A stretch of 64,000 nucleotides of DNA from Leptodactylus fallax. Lineage: Eukaryota > Chordata > Amphibia > Anura > Leptodactylidae. Position 1 is the first letter of the stretch. Each line of letters begins with the position of its first letter. The stretch spans positions 5,113,501 to 5,177,500 of the forward strand of contig CAMRHE010000077.1 of assembly GCA_947044405.1 (NCBI GenBank), in the 5' to 3' direction. This document shows positions 32,668-44,133 of this stretch, in pieces. The translations under genes were made by a program, and so were the position numbers. A model generated the notes under the pieces. The model searched no databases, was not told the origin of the DNA, and saw only the letters and a program-made list of their open reading frames with translations.

Positions 32668-32932
32668 GTTAAAGCTAAGGCCCCACTTAGCGAATCGCTG
32701 AAAAACACTGTTGCGGAAACGCCTTGTGTTTCTTTCCTCTGCAGACTTTATGCTTTTGTTATACCTATACAAAAAAGCCATAGTTTCCAGAGGAATAACT
32801 GACATGTTGTGTTTTGCAAAAACGCAAGAAGGTTTCCGCTGCGGATTTCTTTTTGTAATGTGTGGATGGGATTAGCCACTTTGCAGGTAATGTAAAACGC
32901 AGCTTTTTCACAACGTGTGGCCCCGGCCTAAA
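32668..32932. repeat. MITE of the 'gaggccccac' family (SLX9 intron 1)
   Basis: 'gctaaggccccacttagcga' and 'cacaacgtgtggccccggcctaa' form inverted ends; the 'tgcggaaacgcc…gaaggtttccgc' inner arms also pair. Non-coding. 32100-32667 holds only old intronic repeat DNA with no gene. Confidence 0.55.
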
Positions 32933-33112
32933 GTGGGTATTCTCAGGATAGTTCTTAAGTATCAGATTGATGGGGGGAGTTCAACACCTTACTCTGCAAA
33001 CATGCTAAGAACATATGTTTTAGAACATATTTTTTTATTAAAAATTTTTTTTAACAAAAACAAGCACAGACACAGTGCGAACAGTAGCATGTAAAACTTA
33101 GAGATATAAAAG

Positions 33113-33668
33113 TAAGGCCTGGTTCACATCTGTGTTCGGGTTTCTGTTCGGGGAGTCCACTTGGGGACCCCCGAACGGAAACCTATACGCATCAAAAAGT
33201 GCTTTACTTGGGGAAACCTGCGGACCCCATAGACTATAATGGGGTCCGTGTGGTTTCCGCTCGGTTTCCGCAAGAAGCAAGTAGAGAGGAAAGTGCTCCC
33301 TGCACTACTTTCCTCTCCGTTTGCTTCATGCGGAAAGCAAGCGGAAACCACACAGTCCCCAAGCGGACTCACCGAACGGAAACCCGAACGTAGGTGTGGT
33401 TAGCACTGCAGCCTTGCAGCGCTGGAGTCCTGGGTTCGAATCCTGCCAAGGACAACATCTGCAAGGAGTTTGTATGTTCTCCCCGTGTTTGCGTGGGTTT
33501 CCTCCGGGTACTCCGGTTTCCTCCCACACTCCAAAGACATACTGATAGGGAATGTAGATTGTGAGCCCTATATGGGACAGTGACTGTCAATGTCTGTAAA
33601 GCGCTGCGGAATATGATGGCACTATACAAGTAAGCATAATAAATAAATAAGGTGTGAACCAGGCCTAA
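33113..33668. repeat. 'ggttcacac' MITE split by a SINE (SLX9 intron 1)
   Basis: Inverted ends 'taaggcctggttcacatctg' (33113) and 'ggtgtgaaccaggcctaa' (33651) with inner arms 'gttcgggtttctgttcgggg' and 'ccgaacggaaacccgaac'. The right arm is interrupted by the SINE at 33399-33650. Non-coding. Confidence 0.65.
33399..33650 (+). mobile_element. V-SINE-type tRNA-derived SINE
   Basis: The 5' part looks like a tRNA promoter: A box 'gttagcactgc' and B box 'ggttcgaatcc' (33432 onward). The central block 'tgttctccccgtgtttgcgtgggtttcctccgg' is the conserved core of V-SINEs. The 3' end reads 'aaagcgctgcggaatatgatggcactata' with an ATAA-repeat tail. The duplication GGTGTG (33393-33398 and 33651-33656) flanks it. 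No protein; such SINEs move with partner-LINE machinery. Confidence 0.82.
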
Positions 33669-33669
33669 T

Positions 33670-34310
33670 AAGTACATATAGCAAAATTTAACAAGCTAAT
33701 CCCATAGCAACCAATAGTGAGAAATAAGGGACAAGAAATGAATCATGCAGTCAGGGTTCAATAACAAGCTAGAACATTTGTTTTAAGCTGTTGTCATCCA
33801 ACAGTAGAAGATATGTTGCTGTAACAGTTCCTATACAGTCCTCCAGTAACCGGTAGTGATTTATATGTGGGTAACAAATGTACATCAGCTCACATGTATT
33901 GGCAGGGGTGCGCTCTTTTAATGAATACTCTGAGGTCCTTTGAAATGCCCTCCCTTTACACCCAGCCCTGATAGACTTTTCAACTCCACGGCCCTGGTCA
34001 TGAAGAAACAAGGGGAGAACACATGAGGCTGTTCCAGCATATCATCCCAGCACTGAATATAGATTAGGGTCACTTGAGTCAAATGGTCCTTTTCCCTTGT
34101 GAATTGGTGCCTCTGTTGCCAAGATATTGCTGTTTTTGCCAATATACAAATGAGCTGTTTGCAGTAAAGAAGGCATTGCTGTTGCTCCAAAGACATTATT
34201 TGCATATTTACAAAAACAGCAATATTCAGGAGGGGTAAACACTGTTTGATTCAGGTGACCGTAACCTATATGCAGGACTGGGTTGATATGACAGACTCAC
34301 TTTTAAAGAT
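33670..34310. repeat. Intronic DNA with a diverged family A T2-like MITE (34060-34310)
   Basis: 34060-34310 shares 'ttgcctctgttgccaagatat', 'atacaaatgagctg', 'tatttgcatatttac' and 'attcaggtgaccgtaac…gacagactcac' with 62963-63402 but has lost clean ends. 33670-34059 shows nothing assignable. Confidence 0.45.
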
Positions 34311-34797
34311 TATACATTTATTTCTGGATCCTTATTTATGCCGTGCATTATGATTTTTCTCCTTCAGACATAAGGGGAGTTTTATCAGCGCTAGTCAGAG
34401 GATAAGTGAAGCAGTTGCCCATAGCAGCCCTTTGGAACATGAAAGCAGCAAGTTATTTGTTTTCTTTGGACAACTAGTCCACTCTAAGTAATTTCTGATA
34501 AATCTCCCTCATACTTATAAAATTCTCATCTGCCTATTCCCACCACTACAGAGCGGATGACTGCCTCTCCTATTGACCTGAATAGTAGCCACTTGAGGGC
34601 AACCGACAACCAAGGTTTGTGTGGGTGAACAGAAAAAGACCATCATTTTCTGTATTAAGTGTTCGTCAAGTTTTATATGTAAAAGTATTATTGTGCAGGA
34701 GTTTGCACTGTAATCCTTCTTCTAAAGAATTGTGTTAGGGGATTTAGCAGTTAAAGCCCTGCGTGGACCAGCAGACGTCCACACCGCGGGCTATGCT

Positions 34798-35056
34798 TTA
34801 AAGGAGTTGTCTGGATAAAACATTTTTGTTTGAAGCAGAAGAGGAGGAGAAAATAAATACTGTCTATATTCTCCTCAGCTTCGTTCCTGCATCATAGTTC
34901 CCATCACCGCTGGTCTCTTCTTGTGTACAGAGAGGCTGCAGTGGTCCTGTGGACAGGACATCACCATTGCAGCCTGTTTGTATAAAACAGAAAATGCAGT
35001 GATGGCAGCTGTGATGCAACAAAGAAGCTGAGGTGAGCATTTTTTGTATGTTTTTG
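34798..35056. repeat. T2-like MITE, left end intact, right end unclear
   Basis: TTAAAGGAGTTGTCTGG start; internal arms 'ctcctcagcttcgttcctgcatca' and 'tgatgcaacaaagaagctgaggtgagc' pair. The right end is lost. SLX9 intron 1. Confidence 0.5.
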
Positions 35057-35079
35057 TCTTCTTTCTCCTTTTAGGCTAA

Positions 35080-35874
35080 GGGGTCATTCACACTACAGTT
35101 AGTGACCATCAGTAGTGTCTACTGCAAATGTCCGTTACAAGATTTTAACAACGGACACTAGCAGAACCATCACAAATCCGTTAAAAATCCCATTGATTTC
35201 AATGGGATTTTATCTGTTGTCCGTTTACACAAAATCCGTCACATGTCCATTATTTTTCGTGCACGCAAAAACTTGGGACTTTTGTGTCCACGAAAAATAG
35301 CAGTTTTATGACGGACATCAAGCGCCCATTATTTTTTAACATTAATGTCTATGGGTAACAATACTATCCGTTATTGCTGTCCATTTTTTTTCTGTGCATG
35401 CTCAGAGAGCAGAAAAAAAAAAAGCAAAAAAACCGGACAGTGTAAAAATAGACACTAACTGATGCAAATGTGTCCGTTGTGTCTTTCTTTTTTTTTTTTT
35501 TTTAAATGATCCATTAATTAAATCAGTTATTGTCCGTTTATGTCTGTTATATGATAGCTGTCTGTTTTTGTTTTTTTTTTTGTTTTGTTTTGTTTTTTTT
35601 TTTAAACTGACACTATCAGAATGGACATCCAATGGTAGTGTGAATGCACCCTGAGACCCCATGTTGCGGAAAAGCTGCTTTTTTTTTTTTTTTTTTCTTT
35701 TGTTGCAGATTTTGCTGCATTTTTTTGAGCCAAAGCCCGGAGTGAACTGAGCAGAAGGGACAAGTATAAATGCCTTTATATTTGCCATTCCTTTTCTAGG
35801 TCTAGCTAAAAAAAAACGCAGCAAAATCTGCAACAAAAAAGGAGCTTTTCTGCAACATTGGACCTCAGCCTTAT
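35080..35874. repeat. Two adjacent palindromic MITEs (SLX9 intron 1)
   Basis: 35080-35655 starts 'ggggtcattcacactacagttagtg' and ends 'ccaatggtagtgtgaatgcaccct', with multiple 'tccgttacaagattttaac'-type halves and long T/A homopolymers. 35650-35874 is a 'gaggccccac'-family copy, 'cctgagaccccatgttgcgg' to 'gcaacattggacctcagcc'. Frames rich in Lys here are A-tract artefacts. Confidence 0.55.
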
Positions 35875-36689
35875 ACCCTCTCCTCCTGCTGCCGACATAA
35901 AAGTTTTTTCTGGGTCAACCCAGGTGAAAGCATTCTGTTCTGCTGCCTTAGATATTCTATTCAATTGGGAGACAGCACTGATCAATCTACGTGTGGGTCA
36001 TTTTATTTTTAGTCTTGGATCTGGACTTCGGGTGATCCATACAGGGCTGTAACTGCTCAATTTCCTAATACAATAATTTAGGAAAATGATTACAGTGTGA
36101 AGTGCTGTACTATAATTATTATTATTTTTTTTTGTTTTGTTTTTGTTTTTTTTAACATAAAACCCGAGGTACTCTTTAGGGAAACGGCACCACAGAGTAT
36201 CAGTTAAATACTCCAAATCATTTCCACCATTGGCTTCTTTGTGTAGTGGGATGTTGCGTTACAAAAGAAGCAAACAGCCATCTTCTATTTAGTTTAGCAT
36301 TTGAGAATGTAGCCACATGTTACTGTAGCTGGATGCTCGAACTGGGCTGCATTGTTGTTGGAAAGCAATGCTATGTACAGTTTTCACGGTTTTGCACGGT
36401 TTTCAAATTCATTGAGAATGACGGCACAGTCTTACAGGTACCCCAAAACTTGGCCATTATCACTCTTCCAAAACCACAGTGATTTCAGGTAAAACCACAG
36501 CATGGTTTTTGGCTGTATGGCATCAGCTATGTTAGACCTTACCCTTAATGCTGTGAATATTTATTAATCACTTCTATTCTGTATCTGACAGTTAATCCAA
36601 AAATCTGTTTTTATTCCTAAAAAAAAAATAAAAACAAAATATACTGTAGAAATTAACTTTTTTTTTTTTTTTTTTTTTTCTTTTCTCAG

Positions 36690-36798
36690 GATTGGGCATT
36701 GCTGTCTTCAGATATCTTTGCATCCACTAAGATTGAACCTGAAAATTTAACACAGAAGCTGGAAGTCGAAACAAAAAGTGTAGTCCCTGCCAAGAAAG
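36690..36798 (+). CDS. SLX9: SLX9 (FAM207A) exon 2
   Basis: Preceded by a long T-rich tract and CAG acceptor (36687-36689), followed by donor AAAG|GTATGA at 36799. In phase 0 from exon 1 it reads DWALLSSDIFASTKIEPENL TQKLEVETKS… 36 residues plus one base (phase 1 exit). The DWA…NIFA.TKI..….LVQKLE pattern is the conserved block that follows the N-terminus in vertebrate SLX9 proteins, so reading frame, spacing and order all support the gene call. The next exon, expected to carry a Lys-rich KMKLRRE…WLQK block, is not visible before 64000. Confidence 0.85.
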
Positions 36799-37465
36799 GT
36801 ATGAATTGTAGTCGTTTTATGGATTTAACCCTTTGTAATAAAGCCTTTTATTGCCTTTGCCCTTTGTCACTTGTACTCTAATTGTTGTACTGTGGCTGAA
36901 ATACAGAAGGTACAGAATATTGTTAGATCAGTATCTTATACTGTAATCGTTGACTCATCTGTTTCCTCTCAAACAGATGTGTGTTGGTTTGAAGGACAGT
37001 GTTAGTGACTCCCTGCACTATATTGATGGTCATAATTAATACTTTGTTTGTTCAGTTGTGTCCCACATACGCAATGTATTCACATAGAGATTCCTTCCTT
37101 ATTAAATTTGTATTGGAATGGCAGCAGCTGTTTTTGGTCTGTTATTTCAGTGTCTGCCCATATCAACAGCTCGTGCGAATGAATGGCCTGGATCAGCACC
37201 TGAAATCTGATGCAGCTAACAGTTTCCTTAAGGAATCTGGAGTGGAACATCAATGGCTTTCTCATGGCTGGAAACTGATATCTGTGCCTAGAACAGTTAG
37301 GAAACATAGCTCATTTAACCAAAAGTTCAAGGGCGTATTCAGAAGTCACACTTGGTATGTTAAAGATGTTCCATACCAATGTTAAAGTTCGATGGGCCAA
37401 AAATAAATAAATAAATATATATTATTTAGAAAAGAGACAGAATAAAGTTAAAAATAACTGAAGCA

Positions 37466-37866
37466 TAATGGTGGGTTCACACTTGCGCTTGAGTCCGTCC
37501 ACTGCCAATCCGAGTGAAAATCTTGGGAAACTGGATAGGCGCCGGATAGCAACAGGTTAGCGACGCATTGCTTAAAAACCCATTCATTTGAATGGGTTTT
37601 TAAAGCAATGCGCAGGTTTCCGATTGCACCCTTTGTGCCGCGAAGCCGTTTTTTTTCGTCGGAAATAAAGTCCTGCATGTCCGACTTTGTTTCCGACGAA
37701 AAAACTGGATTCGCGGCGCAGAGGGTGCAATCGGACATTCAAATGAAAGGGTTTTTATGCAATGCGTCGCTAACCTGTCGCTATCCGGTGCCTATCCAGT
37801 TTCCCGAGATTTTCACTCTGATTGGCAGCGGACGGACTCAAGCGCAAGTGTGAACCCATCCTTACT
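37466..37866. repeat. Long near-perfect palindromic MITE, about 400 bp
   Basis: 'gtgggttcacacttgcgcttgagtccgtcc' at the left is mirrored by 'ggacggactcaagcgcaagtgtgaacccatcc' at the right. The pairing continues through 'gattggcagcgg', 'ggttagcgacgcattgc' and 'gattgcaccctttgtgccgcg' to a centre near 37680. Left half recurs at 30663-30830. SLX9 intron 2. Confidence 0.8.
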
Positions 37867-38839
37867 TGCCTGACCTTCTGCTGCTGCCCTTCCAATGATT
37901 CCCCTGCCAGCCCACTGGTGTGGGGGTAGCCTATCCCTTGCCAAACAAGAATTGGGCATTGAAATTCAAAGTCCTAGATACTTCTGTACCCATCTATACA
38001 CTATCCATCAGGGAAGAATTTTGAAACCCCCATACACTTAATTATATGGGGCATTTACTTTTGTCGTTGGCTTGTTGCATAAACTGAGAGCTCACAGATC
38101 CTGTTTAAAAATTGATTGCAAGACATTGATTTTGGGGATGCTGACTGCATGTGGGAGCCATACATTGCATCCATACACATGGTGTATCTATCCACATGGG
38201 TGTTGTCCTGCTTCTCTTATCACATAACCAATTATGTCCACTTGTGAATGTTCATGCAGTTTTATAGAACTTATGACATGTCAGTCTCTTGTTTCAAGTG
38301 AAGCTGTTGGGAGACAGAAGGGGCAGAGAATGCAGTGCATCACTGCAGACCATTTGCTTGAGCGATCACTGGGGGAGGGGTTTCAGTGCTCAAACCCCCC
38401 ACCAATGGGAACGTGTTATAGATATGAGTTTCCTTTAATTAGACACTTAAGGGTTTGTCTTGTTAGAAACATCTGATTTCAAATTGCAGCCCCCGGAGTG
38501 ATCAGATGATTGGCAAAAACTAACAACCAGCCAGGTATGGATGTATTGCATGGCAGCCATTCAGAAGACTGGTTTCCTGTGTAGTGCGCGGGTGACTTGA
38601 GTGCACCTGAATGGGACTTGCACATACATAGGAGCTCTCTGTTCTCTAGCTTGTATATGTAGCTTATTTCCCCTGATCTAATTGGCAACCCCCTTCATAC
38701 GTGTTTGTCTAAAGTGAGCTACCCATTTAGACCAGATTCACTGCTTTTAAAAAAAAAAAAAAAAAAAAAAAAGTCTTGCACCAAACTGCCATATTTGGAC
38801 CTGGCCTAAAGGCTATAGCTCCTTAGCTTTGTATTCTTC

Positions 38840-39776
38840 TTAAAGGGAGTTTGTCAGCACCAAAAATGTTATTAAACCTTCATCTCCAGCAGGGCTGTGG
38901 AGTCGGTACGCCAAAGCCCCGACTCCGACTCCTCAATTTCCTCCGACTCCGACTCCGACATACATGGCGCATGTTTAAGAGATAACTTAATTTAAGCTTT
39001 TTATCATCCTTATGATACAATAATCAAGCTATTTAGGTAGAACATAAAATATATTTATTGGATACAACTTTAGAACACAAAAAATTTTAATAAATTGCAA
39101 ATATGCAAAACACTGCAGTAAGTGGTAAAAAAACAGTTTTCAACAAAAACAGTTTTCTCAGTCTCAGCACAATGATTCACTTGCTGACGAGCAGTCACTC
39201 TGTGTCCTCGGGCTGTGGGTGGGTCTCCAGCACAATTACAGATAAAGTCAAGCTTTTCAGTCCTCACAATCACAACACTTGTATCTTTTGCTTACTCCAG
39301 ATAATGGTGCTAAACCTTATAGGTTCACTTAGAACTCAGTCCCATCATTATATGAGGAATAGAACAGACCTTTACAGGACATTTCATCATTTTCAACATT
39401 TCATCATTTTCCCAAATTCTTATGAAAATATATTCAGCACATACTGCATTGTACTACTAACTGTACCAATTTATTATATATTTTGGGAGTCGGAGTCGGT
39501 CCATTTTATACCGACTCCGACTCCACCAAAATAGACTCCGACTCCGACTCAGTGCCTCCTTATCTCCAGTACCTTATAGTGCTTTGATGCTCGGCTGCCT
39601 CAGAACACGCCCCTCGGTGCACTTTTAGCTCATTTTACATAGGACCAAAAAGAAGTCTTTTGTCAAGATCAAGCAGCCATTCTAAAAACAAATTGTAGTA
39701 CTGTGCCCATGTCTCTGAGCACTATAAGGTGCTTGGGCTGGTTTTATAATGTTTGGTACTGACAGACTCCCTTTAA
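38840..39776. repeat. T2-like MITE interrupted by a hAT-type element
   Basis: TTAAAGGGAGTTTGTCAGCACC at the left and GGTACTGACAGACTCCCTTTAA at the right, with TTAA at both ends. Removing 38890-39561 plus one target copy leaves a 257-bp element whose arms ('accttatagtgctttgatgc' and 'gagcactataaggtgcttgg') pair. Non-coding. Confidence 0.75.
38890..39561. mobile_element. hAT-type non-autonomous element, 8-bp TSD ATCTCCAG
   Basis: Perfect 8-bp duplication ATCTCCAG at 38882-38889 and 39562-39569. Ends resemble each other inverted (cagggctgtggagtcgg and ccgactcagtgcctcctt). Both ends carry tandem GACTCC hexamers. The AT-rich middle has no recognisable transposase. Superfamily assignment rests on the TSD length and the CAGGG-type left end. 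Confidence 0.72.
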
Positions 39777-39804
39777 TTCTGTATGTAAATTGTGAAGTGG
39801 CATT

Positions 39805-40413
39805 TTAAAGGCAGTCTGCCACCCACAAAATCTCTTCTAAATCAATTATATGCTGTTGTAGGACTGGTTAGTGACTTAGTGAACAATCCTTTTTTTTGTG
39901 CTACAGAAAAATTCAACTTTTATCCCCATGTACCAATGAGCTGTTTGGTGGACTTGGGACAGGGATACACCTGCTTGTGCCCCTGTTTTCGTTGTGGTTG
40001 CCACCCAGTGCAGCCCCCAAAAGAGAGAGACTGGAATGTTCCTTGGACATCAATTTGCAGTGACCACAGAGAAGATGGTGCTTCAGCCGCTGTGGCCCTG
40101 TCCTGAGTGCACCAAATACTCATTTGCATATGGAATAAAAGTTGACACAAGTTAAAGAGAACCTTTCATGTCCTCACGCACATGCGGATTTATATACCGC
40201 TAGAAAGCCGACAGAGCACTGAATTCAGCACTGTCGGCTTTCCCGCTATGTGCCCCCCCCCCCCCATTCAGCCCACTGTCTGCTTTTTAGCGGTATATAA
40301 AACTGCATGGCATGTGCATGAGGACGTGAAAGGTCCTCTTTAAGTAGGTGCAGTTTGTGAGCAACCCTACGACGGCATATAAGAGCAGTTTTGTGGTGGT
40401 AGACTCCTATTGA
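39805..40413. repeat. T2-like MITE with a second MITE nested inside
   Basis: TTAAAGGCAGTCTGCCACCCAC (left) against gtggtggtagactcctattg (right, TTAA decayed). Inner arms 'atatgctgttgtagg' and 'cctacgacggcatat' pair. The element 40152-40343 interrupts the right arm at a TTAA. Non-coding. Confidence 0.65.
40152..40343. repeat. T2-like MITE, 192 bp, TTAA on both ends
   Basis: TTAAAGAGAACCTTTCATGTCC … GGACGTGAAAGGTCCTCTTTAA, with inner pairs 'gcacatgcggatttatataccgct' and 'agcggtatataaaactgcatggcatgtgc' and a C-run at 40253-40264. Inserted in the older MITE 39805-40413. Confidence 0.82.
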
Positions 40414-41274
40414 AGATGACTTTTTATTTGGACTGCTCCATTAAAATAGGTTTGAGCATGTGCTTCCTGTATTTGGGTCTAACTTCCCTTACTTGCCTAG
40501 CAGCACAGTTCTGTCTGTAGCAGGAACAGCTCGGCCTCGCTATATTACAATATAACTGGAAGAATTCTATTTTAATTTTCTCTTTATGTAGCTGTGCAGA
40601 TGTGCCATGTATTGTCGGTGTCTCTAACATATAATTTCAATACTATACTTGAAAATATAGTCTAACATTTACCATCCAGTTAGTGGTACATAATTATACA
40701 CTAAAATGTAAAACCAGCTTTGTAAGCTTGCTGGCTATCATGTCTATGGCTTTCACATAGGACATTGTTACTTTGGTAATCTTGCTGTGTATTTATTGAA
40801 ATGTGTTGGTTTCTACCATCCTATGCAACAGACCCAAAGATCAGATCTCTGAATCCTCTGGTGCCACCTGGAATCGGTCATTTAAGTATCTGCAGGTTAC
40901 ATCTCCAACATTTTTCCTGACATCCAAGAAAAGAGGCCTTTTGTTCATTGGGGCAGGGGGCGGACACCTAGCACCATCTATTGGTGCTCCATCCTGAGTC
41001 ATTTGAGGCCATTTACATATTCATTGAACATAGGTGTGGTATGAGGTTTGGAGAATGGCACTGCTTTCTTCTAATCTAGACCTATCACCACTCCGCTTGG
41101 TATGGCAACTTAGCCCCATTTGCTTGAAATGAAAAAGATGTATGTCATGAACAAGAGTGTATGTTGTGTCATTCCTGTTATTCCTCTTAGAAATTTGTGA
41201 ATAGAGGCAGGCATCAGAAGACCTTGGATCAAGGTTAAACAGGCGGGTCTCCTTTATAGCAATGGATAGTCTGT

Positions 41275-41541
41275 GCTGTATAGACAAATGGCTTCTGATT
41301 TATGATCTGATGAGTGAAAATCTGGTTGGAAGCTAAAAGACCCTCAGAACTTTTAGTGTGTGCCTGCCATAGGTGCCCATACAAAAAAAGGACATGCTAT
41401 GCAGTTTTGGTTCCCCACTTAAAACTGGGAGCAGGATCTGTCACATGATGGACACCACAGTGTCAATTGGGGTACTGCGTTGGAACTTTTTTTTTTTTTT
41501 TCATGCATAGGTGTGTGGCTTAAAAAGGTTGAGAAACTCTG
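41275..41541 (-). repeat. Truncated copy of the hAT-type element at 47640
   Basis: On the minus strand it starts at the 'agagtttctcaaccttttt' end and shares 'ccaactgacac', 'gtggtgtccatcatgtgacagatcctg', 'ctaaaagttctgagggtcttttagc' and 'ttttcactcatcagatcat' with 47640-48168. The other end is missing. Confidence 0.6.
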
Positions 41542-42354
41542 GTTTAGATTATGTGATAATCCTCATGTGAAGTTAACGTACATTGTTACATACCCAGTAG
41601 CTGAGTGAAAAGAGCCTGGAATATACAGAACATCTACATTCACTGTCTTTTAGCAGAGCTGTTTAAAACGGTGAAATTATCTTGTAGTCTTTATTTACAT
41701 GAACCCTTTTAGGGTTGTCTGCTTATGTGTGAACCCAGGCTTTTTTATCTTCCATTGTGTTTCTACAATAATGGCGTGTACACAGTGTCCTTTTGCTGCT
41801 GATAGCAGGTAACAGTGAATTATTACAGCAATTAAATACGGGTACATTGTGATCAGAAAACAAACACTACAGAACGGTACAATAATAAATCACTTATAGG
41901 AACGTCATTTGTAATAAAGACACTAGGCGCATAGTGCTGGTCTCGTGTCTAGTAAAATACAGATGGGTGTAGTCTTGCCATCAGAGTGCTAGGGTTTGCT
42001 TGGCAGACTACATCGGATGTACTCGCATAACATAGTAACCTATCATTCTTTTAGGTTGTCCTGAATGTGACTATTAGCCAAAAATGTAGCAAATTCAAAT
42101 TTTGCCCCATGTTTACTGCCTCATAGGCAAACATGGCATCAATTGTTGCTATTTCTTGAATGTTTACCAGAGATTCTGTCTTCAAGAATGTGAAAGCCGC
42201 CATTCTTCGTTCTTTGCTCTGCTTCCACTGCGTTACTCAGGCTTTCTGTTGTATACTGATTTATTTTAGCGATAGGTATTGTTATTCATTCTCACAATTT
42301 CACAATGTCATTGGGACCTTCCAGGTTCTTCTTGTTATTCTTATGCTCACTCTG

Positions 42355-42670
42355 TGGGTAATTTATTAAGACTGGTGAGTCTTACACCAGTCTTAATTCA
42401 TTCCCAATTACCAAGAGGTTCCAGTCTCATGTGCTTGCACTACGGCAGTCTGGAACTGACATGGATTAGTGGTATAACTTGCCCCACTTTTCTAGTGTGA
42501 CTTGTAGTAAATTTGGCGGATCGGGATGTCCCCGTCCCTCTCTGCCCGCTGTCTAAAAGTGGCGAGTGGGAAGCAGGAGCTGAGATGGGCCTGTGTGTGC
42601 CAAAAATGTAGCAAGTTGAGGTGCATTTTCTACGAGCATCCTCCACCTATTCCATCCCTGATAAACTGCA
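42355..42670. repeat. Dispersed repeat, second copy of the 23308 family
   Basis: 'gggtaatttattaagactggtgagtcttacaccagtcttaatt' start and a GC-rich tail. Non-coding. Confidence 0.45.
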
Positions 42671-42940
42671 TAAAAATCTTTCAATAAAAAGTATTGTATA
42701 AAAAAGTGCCTTTTTTATGGCGTTTAAGTGAGAACTGGTTTATGATATGTTTGCATTGTGTTTTTTGATGTGAATTCTGAAAATTGTTGGAATCAGCATG
42801 AAAAAATTCCTCAAATCTGCCTTCTGTTGATCTTCATTGAATAGGGTTTATCTGCTTCCAGACCAGCTAAAATATGTATTGGATATTTTCAACAAGTATT
42901 TTGCCTATTTTAATGTCTGCTTATAGGAGTTGTCCAATGG

Positions 42941-43277
42941 TTAAAGGGGCTTTCCAAGACTTTTAGATTGATGACCTGCCCCCATCAATTGAAGATCTCT
43001 GAGGGTCTGAGACCCGGGCCCCACATGGCTCAACTGGTTAAAGCTGAATCGGCACTGCCTGAGCATCCCTGTGACATTGTGTTCATTGGTTACATGGCCT
43101 ACATCACAGCTCAGTCCCATACAAGTGAGCTGCGGTACTTAGCACAGCCTTTGTGCAAATGTACTGCACTGCAGCCTTCTTAAACAGCTGACCGTGGAAG
43201 GGCTTGGGTGTCAGACCCCTGCAATTTTTAATTGATGACCTATCCTAAGGACATGTAGCCTGGATTATCCCTTTTAA
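42941..43277. repeat. T2-like MITE, 337 bp, TTAA on both ends
   Basis: TTAAAGGGGCTTTCCAAGACTT at the left, CTGGATTATCCCTTTTAA at the right. Inner 'ttgatgacctgccccc' and 'ttgatgacctatcctaagg' blocks and 'ggtgtcagacccctgc' recur at 21200-21440 and 56290-56460. Non-coding. Confidence 0.65.
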
Positions 43278-44131
43278 ATATTACGTCTCTGTTATTTTCT
43301 CTGATCATTTGGAACATATTTTCATGTTTCTAGAGATTGTTACATACTTATTTTGTCTCCTGTTATACTTTTGTTTCCTCTCTCAGAATTTCCCCCAAAT
43401 GTGTCCATGGCCGGTAGCTCAGTCCGGATCCTCTAGTACATAGGCAGAGGAGTGAGTGCTGGTGTTGTACAGGCCAGCCAGTATGAATTGGTGCGCTAGA
43501 AGCAGCTTCTTCTCACCTGCGCTGGATACAGTAGGCCGATGTACTGTGACTGAATCAAACACTAGGGAGCGCCTTAATATATAACGGCAATAGCTAGACG
43601 CAAGCAGTCTCATCCAAAGGTTTCCTGTAAAAAAAAAAAATTAGTTATGTTTTGTGTTCCACAGAATAAATTAATATTGTGGGGATTCAATGAAACACCT
43701 TTAATGGTTTCTACAAATAATTGACATGTAAAACCTTTTCCAAATTGCATCTTTCTTTGAGTATGTAGGAGGGATAAAGTATGTCCTCAAGAAATCTGAG
43801 CTGCAGAAAAAAGGGCTTGTCTTTTGAAGCCGATAAAATTGCCTTTATTGATTCAATATCAGCTGGTAGTCTGGAGAATGGGATATGCTGTCCTCTCCTG
43901 GGATTCACAGGGCAGCAAGGTTCTGTTACTTGTTCTCTGTGTACACAATATAGATACGTGAGATTGCTCAGCTCCTCGGGGAGACAAAAGCAGAGATCTG
44001 TGTCTTGCCCTGTGATGCAATAAGTGTCATTTCTCATTTTCCACTGGAATGCTGAAACCATTGTTCTGCTTGCTGTCTTGAGCCTGGTATCTTGCATTAA
44101 CCCAAGTGGGGAGAAACTTTTGACTGCAGAA
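43278..44131. other. Unassigned SLX9 intron 2 DNA
   Basis: No clear repeat. A minus-strand open frame of about 130 codons (43711-44130) has no domain I recognise and continues into the Tc1 TIR, so I do not call it a gene. The DNA looks single-copy within the window. Confidence 0.4.
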
Positions 44132-44133
44132 TA

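Noticed and set aside
33399..33470. Possible functional tRNA gene
   Set aside because: A and B boxes are present but there is no complete cloverleaf, and a V-SINE core and tail follow; it is a SINE head.
35402..35836. Lys-rich minus-strand frame of 144 codons
   Set aside because: Its length comes from poly-A/poly-T tracts in MITE DNA; no real protein signature.
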